From Gammaproteobacteria bacterium (GTDB taxonomy: Bacteria > Pseudomonadota > Gammaproteobacteria > Pseudomonadales > Azotimanducaceae_A), in the NCBI GenBank assembly GCA_026713405.1, contig JAPOON010000521.1, positions 1 to 6,393 on the forward strand: a stretch of 6,393 nucleotides of DNA, given 5' to 3'. The notes beneath the pieces were generated by a model that made no database searches, was not told the origin of the DNA, and was given only the letters and a program-made list of their open reading frames with translations. A program made the position numbers and the translations under genes. Positions 5,882-6,393 of the stretch are shown here, piece after piece (positions within the stretch are counted from its first letter, which is position 1; every line of letters starts with the position of its first letter).

Positions 5882-6393
5882 TGCGTGAACGCGCCGTAAT
5901 CCGTGGATTCACCCTCATGGAAATGCTGGTGGCGTTGACCGTGTTCTCCGTCATCGGGCTGCTCTGCGCACAACTGATGGGCCGGACGCTCGGCAATCAC
6001 GAGATCGTCAGCGAGCGCTCCGGCCGGCTGACCGAGGTGCAGCGGGCCATGCTCGTTCTCCAGCGCGACATCATGCAGATGACCGACCGCCCCATCCGCG
6101 ACCTGCTAGGCGACAGCAGGGCAGCGGTACTGATCGGCAGCGACGGCCTGATGGAGTTCTCCAGGCTCGGCTGGCGCAACCCGTTGCGCCAGCAGCGCGC
6201 CGAAGTGCAACGCGTTGCCTACGTCGTCGAGGACGGCGACCTCTACCGGGCCTGGTGGGGCGTGCTCGACCGCGCCCAGGATTCCGAACCCACGCTGCAG
6301 CGCCTTTTGACGGACATCGACCAGGTGGAATTCTTCGCGCTGGATACGGCCGGGCAGGAACACACCTATTGGCCCTTGCTCGGGGAAGCTGCG
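5881..6393 (+). CDS. gspJ: type II secretion system minor pseudopilin GspJ (3' partial)
   Basis: Minor pseudopilin of the tip complex with GspH, GspI and GspK. 171 residues are visible with no stop, against about 195-235 for the family, so only the C-terminal part is cut by the window edge. Leader MRERAVIRG is cleaved after G9, then FTLME with E14 at mature position 5, and a hydrophobic helix to about residue 33. Family features follow in order: LVLQRDIMQMTDRPIRD (58-74), the segment MEFSRLGWRNPLRQQRAEVQ (91-110) and RVAYVVEDGDLYRAWWGVLDR (from 111), then LLTDIDQVEFF. The ATG shares its A with the gspI TGA (TGATG), a classical coupling arrangement. In an xps-like operon gspK would come next. 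Confidence 0.95.
   Translation, partial: MRERAVIRGFTLMEMLVALTVFSVIGLLCAQLMGRTLGNHEIVSERSGRLTEVQRAMLVLQRDIMQMTDRPIRDLLGDSRAAVLIGSDGLMEFSRLGWRNPLRQQRAEVQRVAYVVEDGDLYRAWWGVLDRAQDSEPTLQRLLTDIDQVEFFALDTAGQEHTYWPLLGEAA

Noticed and set aside
1..6393. CRISPR arrays, tRNA or rRNA genes, insertion sequences, toxin-antitoxin or defence genes
   Set aside because: No regularly spaced repeats, cloverleaf-like segments, transposase motifs or other such signals were found on either strand.

Overview
This window holds ordinary but well-preserved proteobacterial chromosome: the first six genes of a type II secretion system (T2SS, general secretory pathway) operon, transcribed rightwards, facing a leftward pyrB (aspartate carbamoyltransferase). 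A fragment of an unrelated gene lies at the left edge. The DNA is GC-rich with strong G/C preference at third codon positions. The PyrB resembles the longer (about 340 aa) form that I recall from Shewanella and Vibrio, and the gsp gene order starts with gspE as in the Xanthomonas xps cluster. Together these suggest a high-GC gammaproteobacterium; the genus cannot be told from the sequence.

Layout. 2-214 (+): 3' end of a small gene, possibly with an AP2-like DNA-binding domain. 215-281: short convergent gap with a weak inverted repeat. 282-1307 (-): pyrB, apparently starting at a TTG codon behind a strong ribosome binding site. 1308-1480: divergent promoter region. 1481-3001 gspE (ATPase), 3053-4270 gspF (inner-membrane platform), 4305-4754 gspG (major pseudopilin), 4755-4960 a 206-base gap with hairpins, 4961-5497 gspH, 5501-5881 gspI and 5881-6393 gspJ (minor pseudopilins; gspJ runs off the right edge).

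How the genes work together. GspE hydrolyses ATP at the cytoplasmic face and drives GspF, which is thought to add GspG subunits to a periplasmic pseudopilus. GspH, GspI and GspJ form its tip, normally with GspK. The growing pseudopilus pushes folded exoproteins through the GspD outer-membrane secretin. GspC, D, K, L and M are not in the window; if the order is xps-like, gspK-L-M-N-D should follow to the right. All four pseudopilins carry a G|F-T-L-(I/L/M)-E prepilin peptidase site, so a GspO/PilD peptidase must be encoded elsewhere.

I see no convincing new system. The part most worth a second look is the gspG-gspH junction: an unusually long gap for this operon, several hairpins, a near-perfect 16-base palindrome, and an unclear gspH start. 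The best Shine-Dalgarno and ATG there are out of frame with the gspH body.
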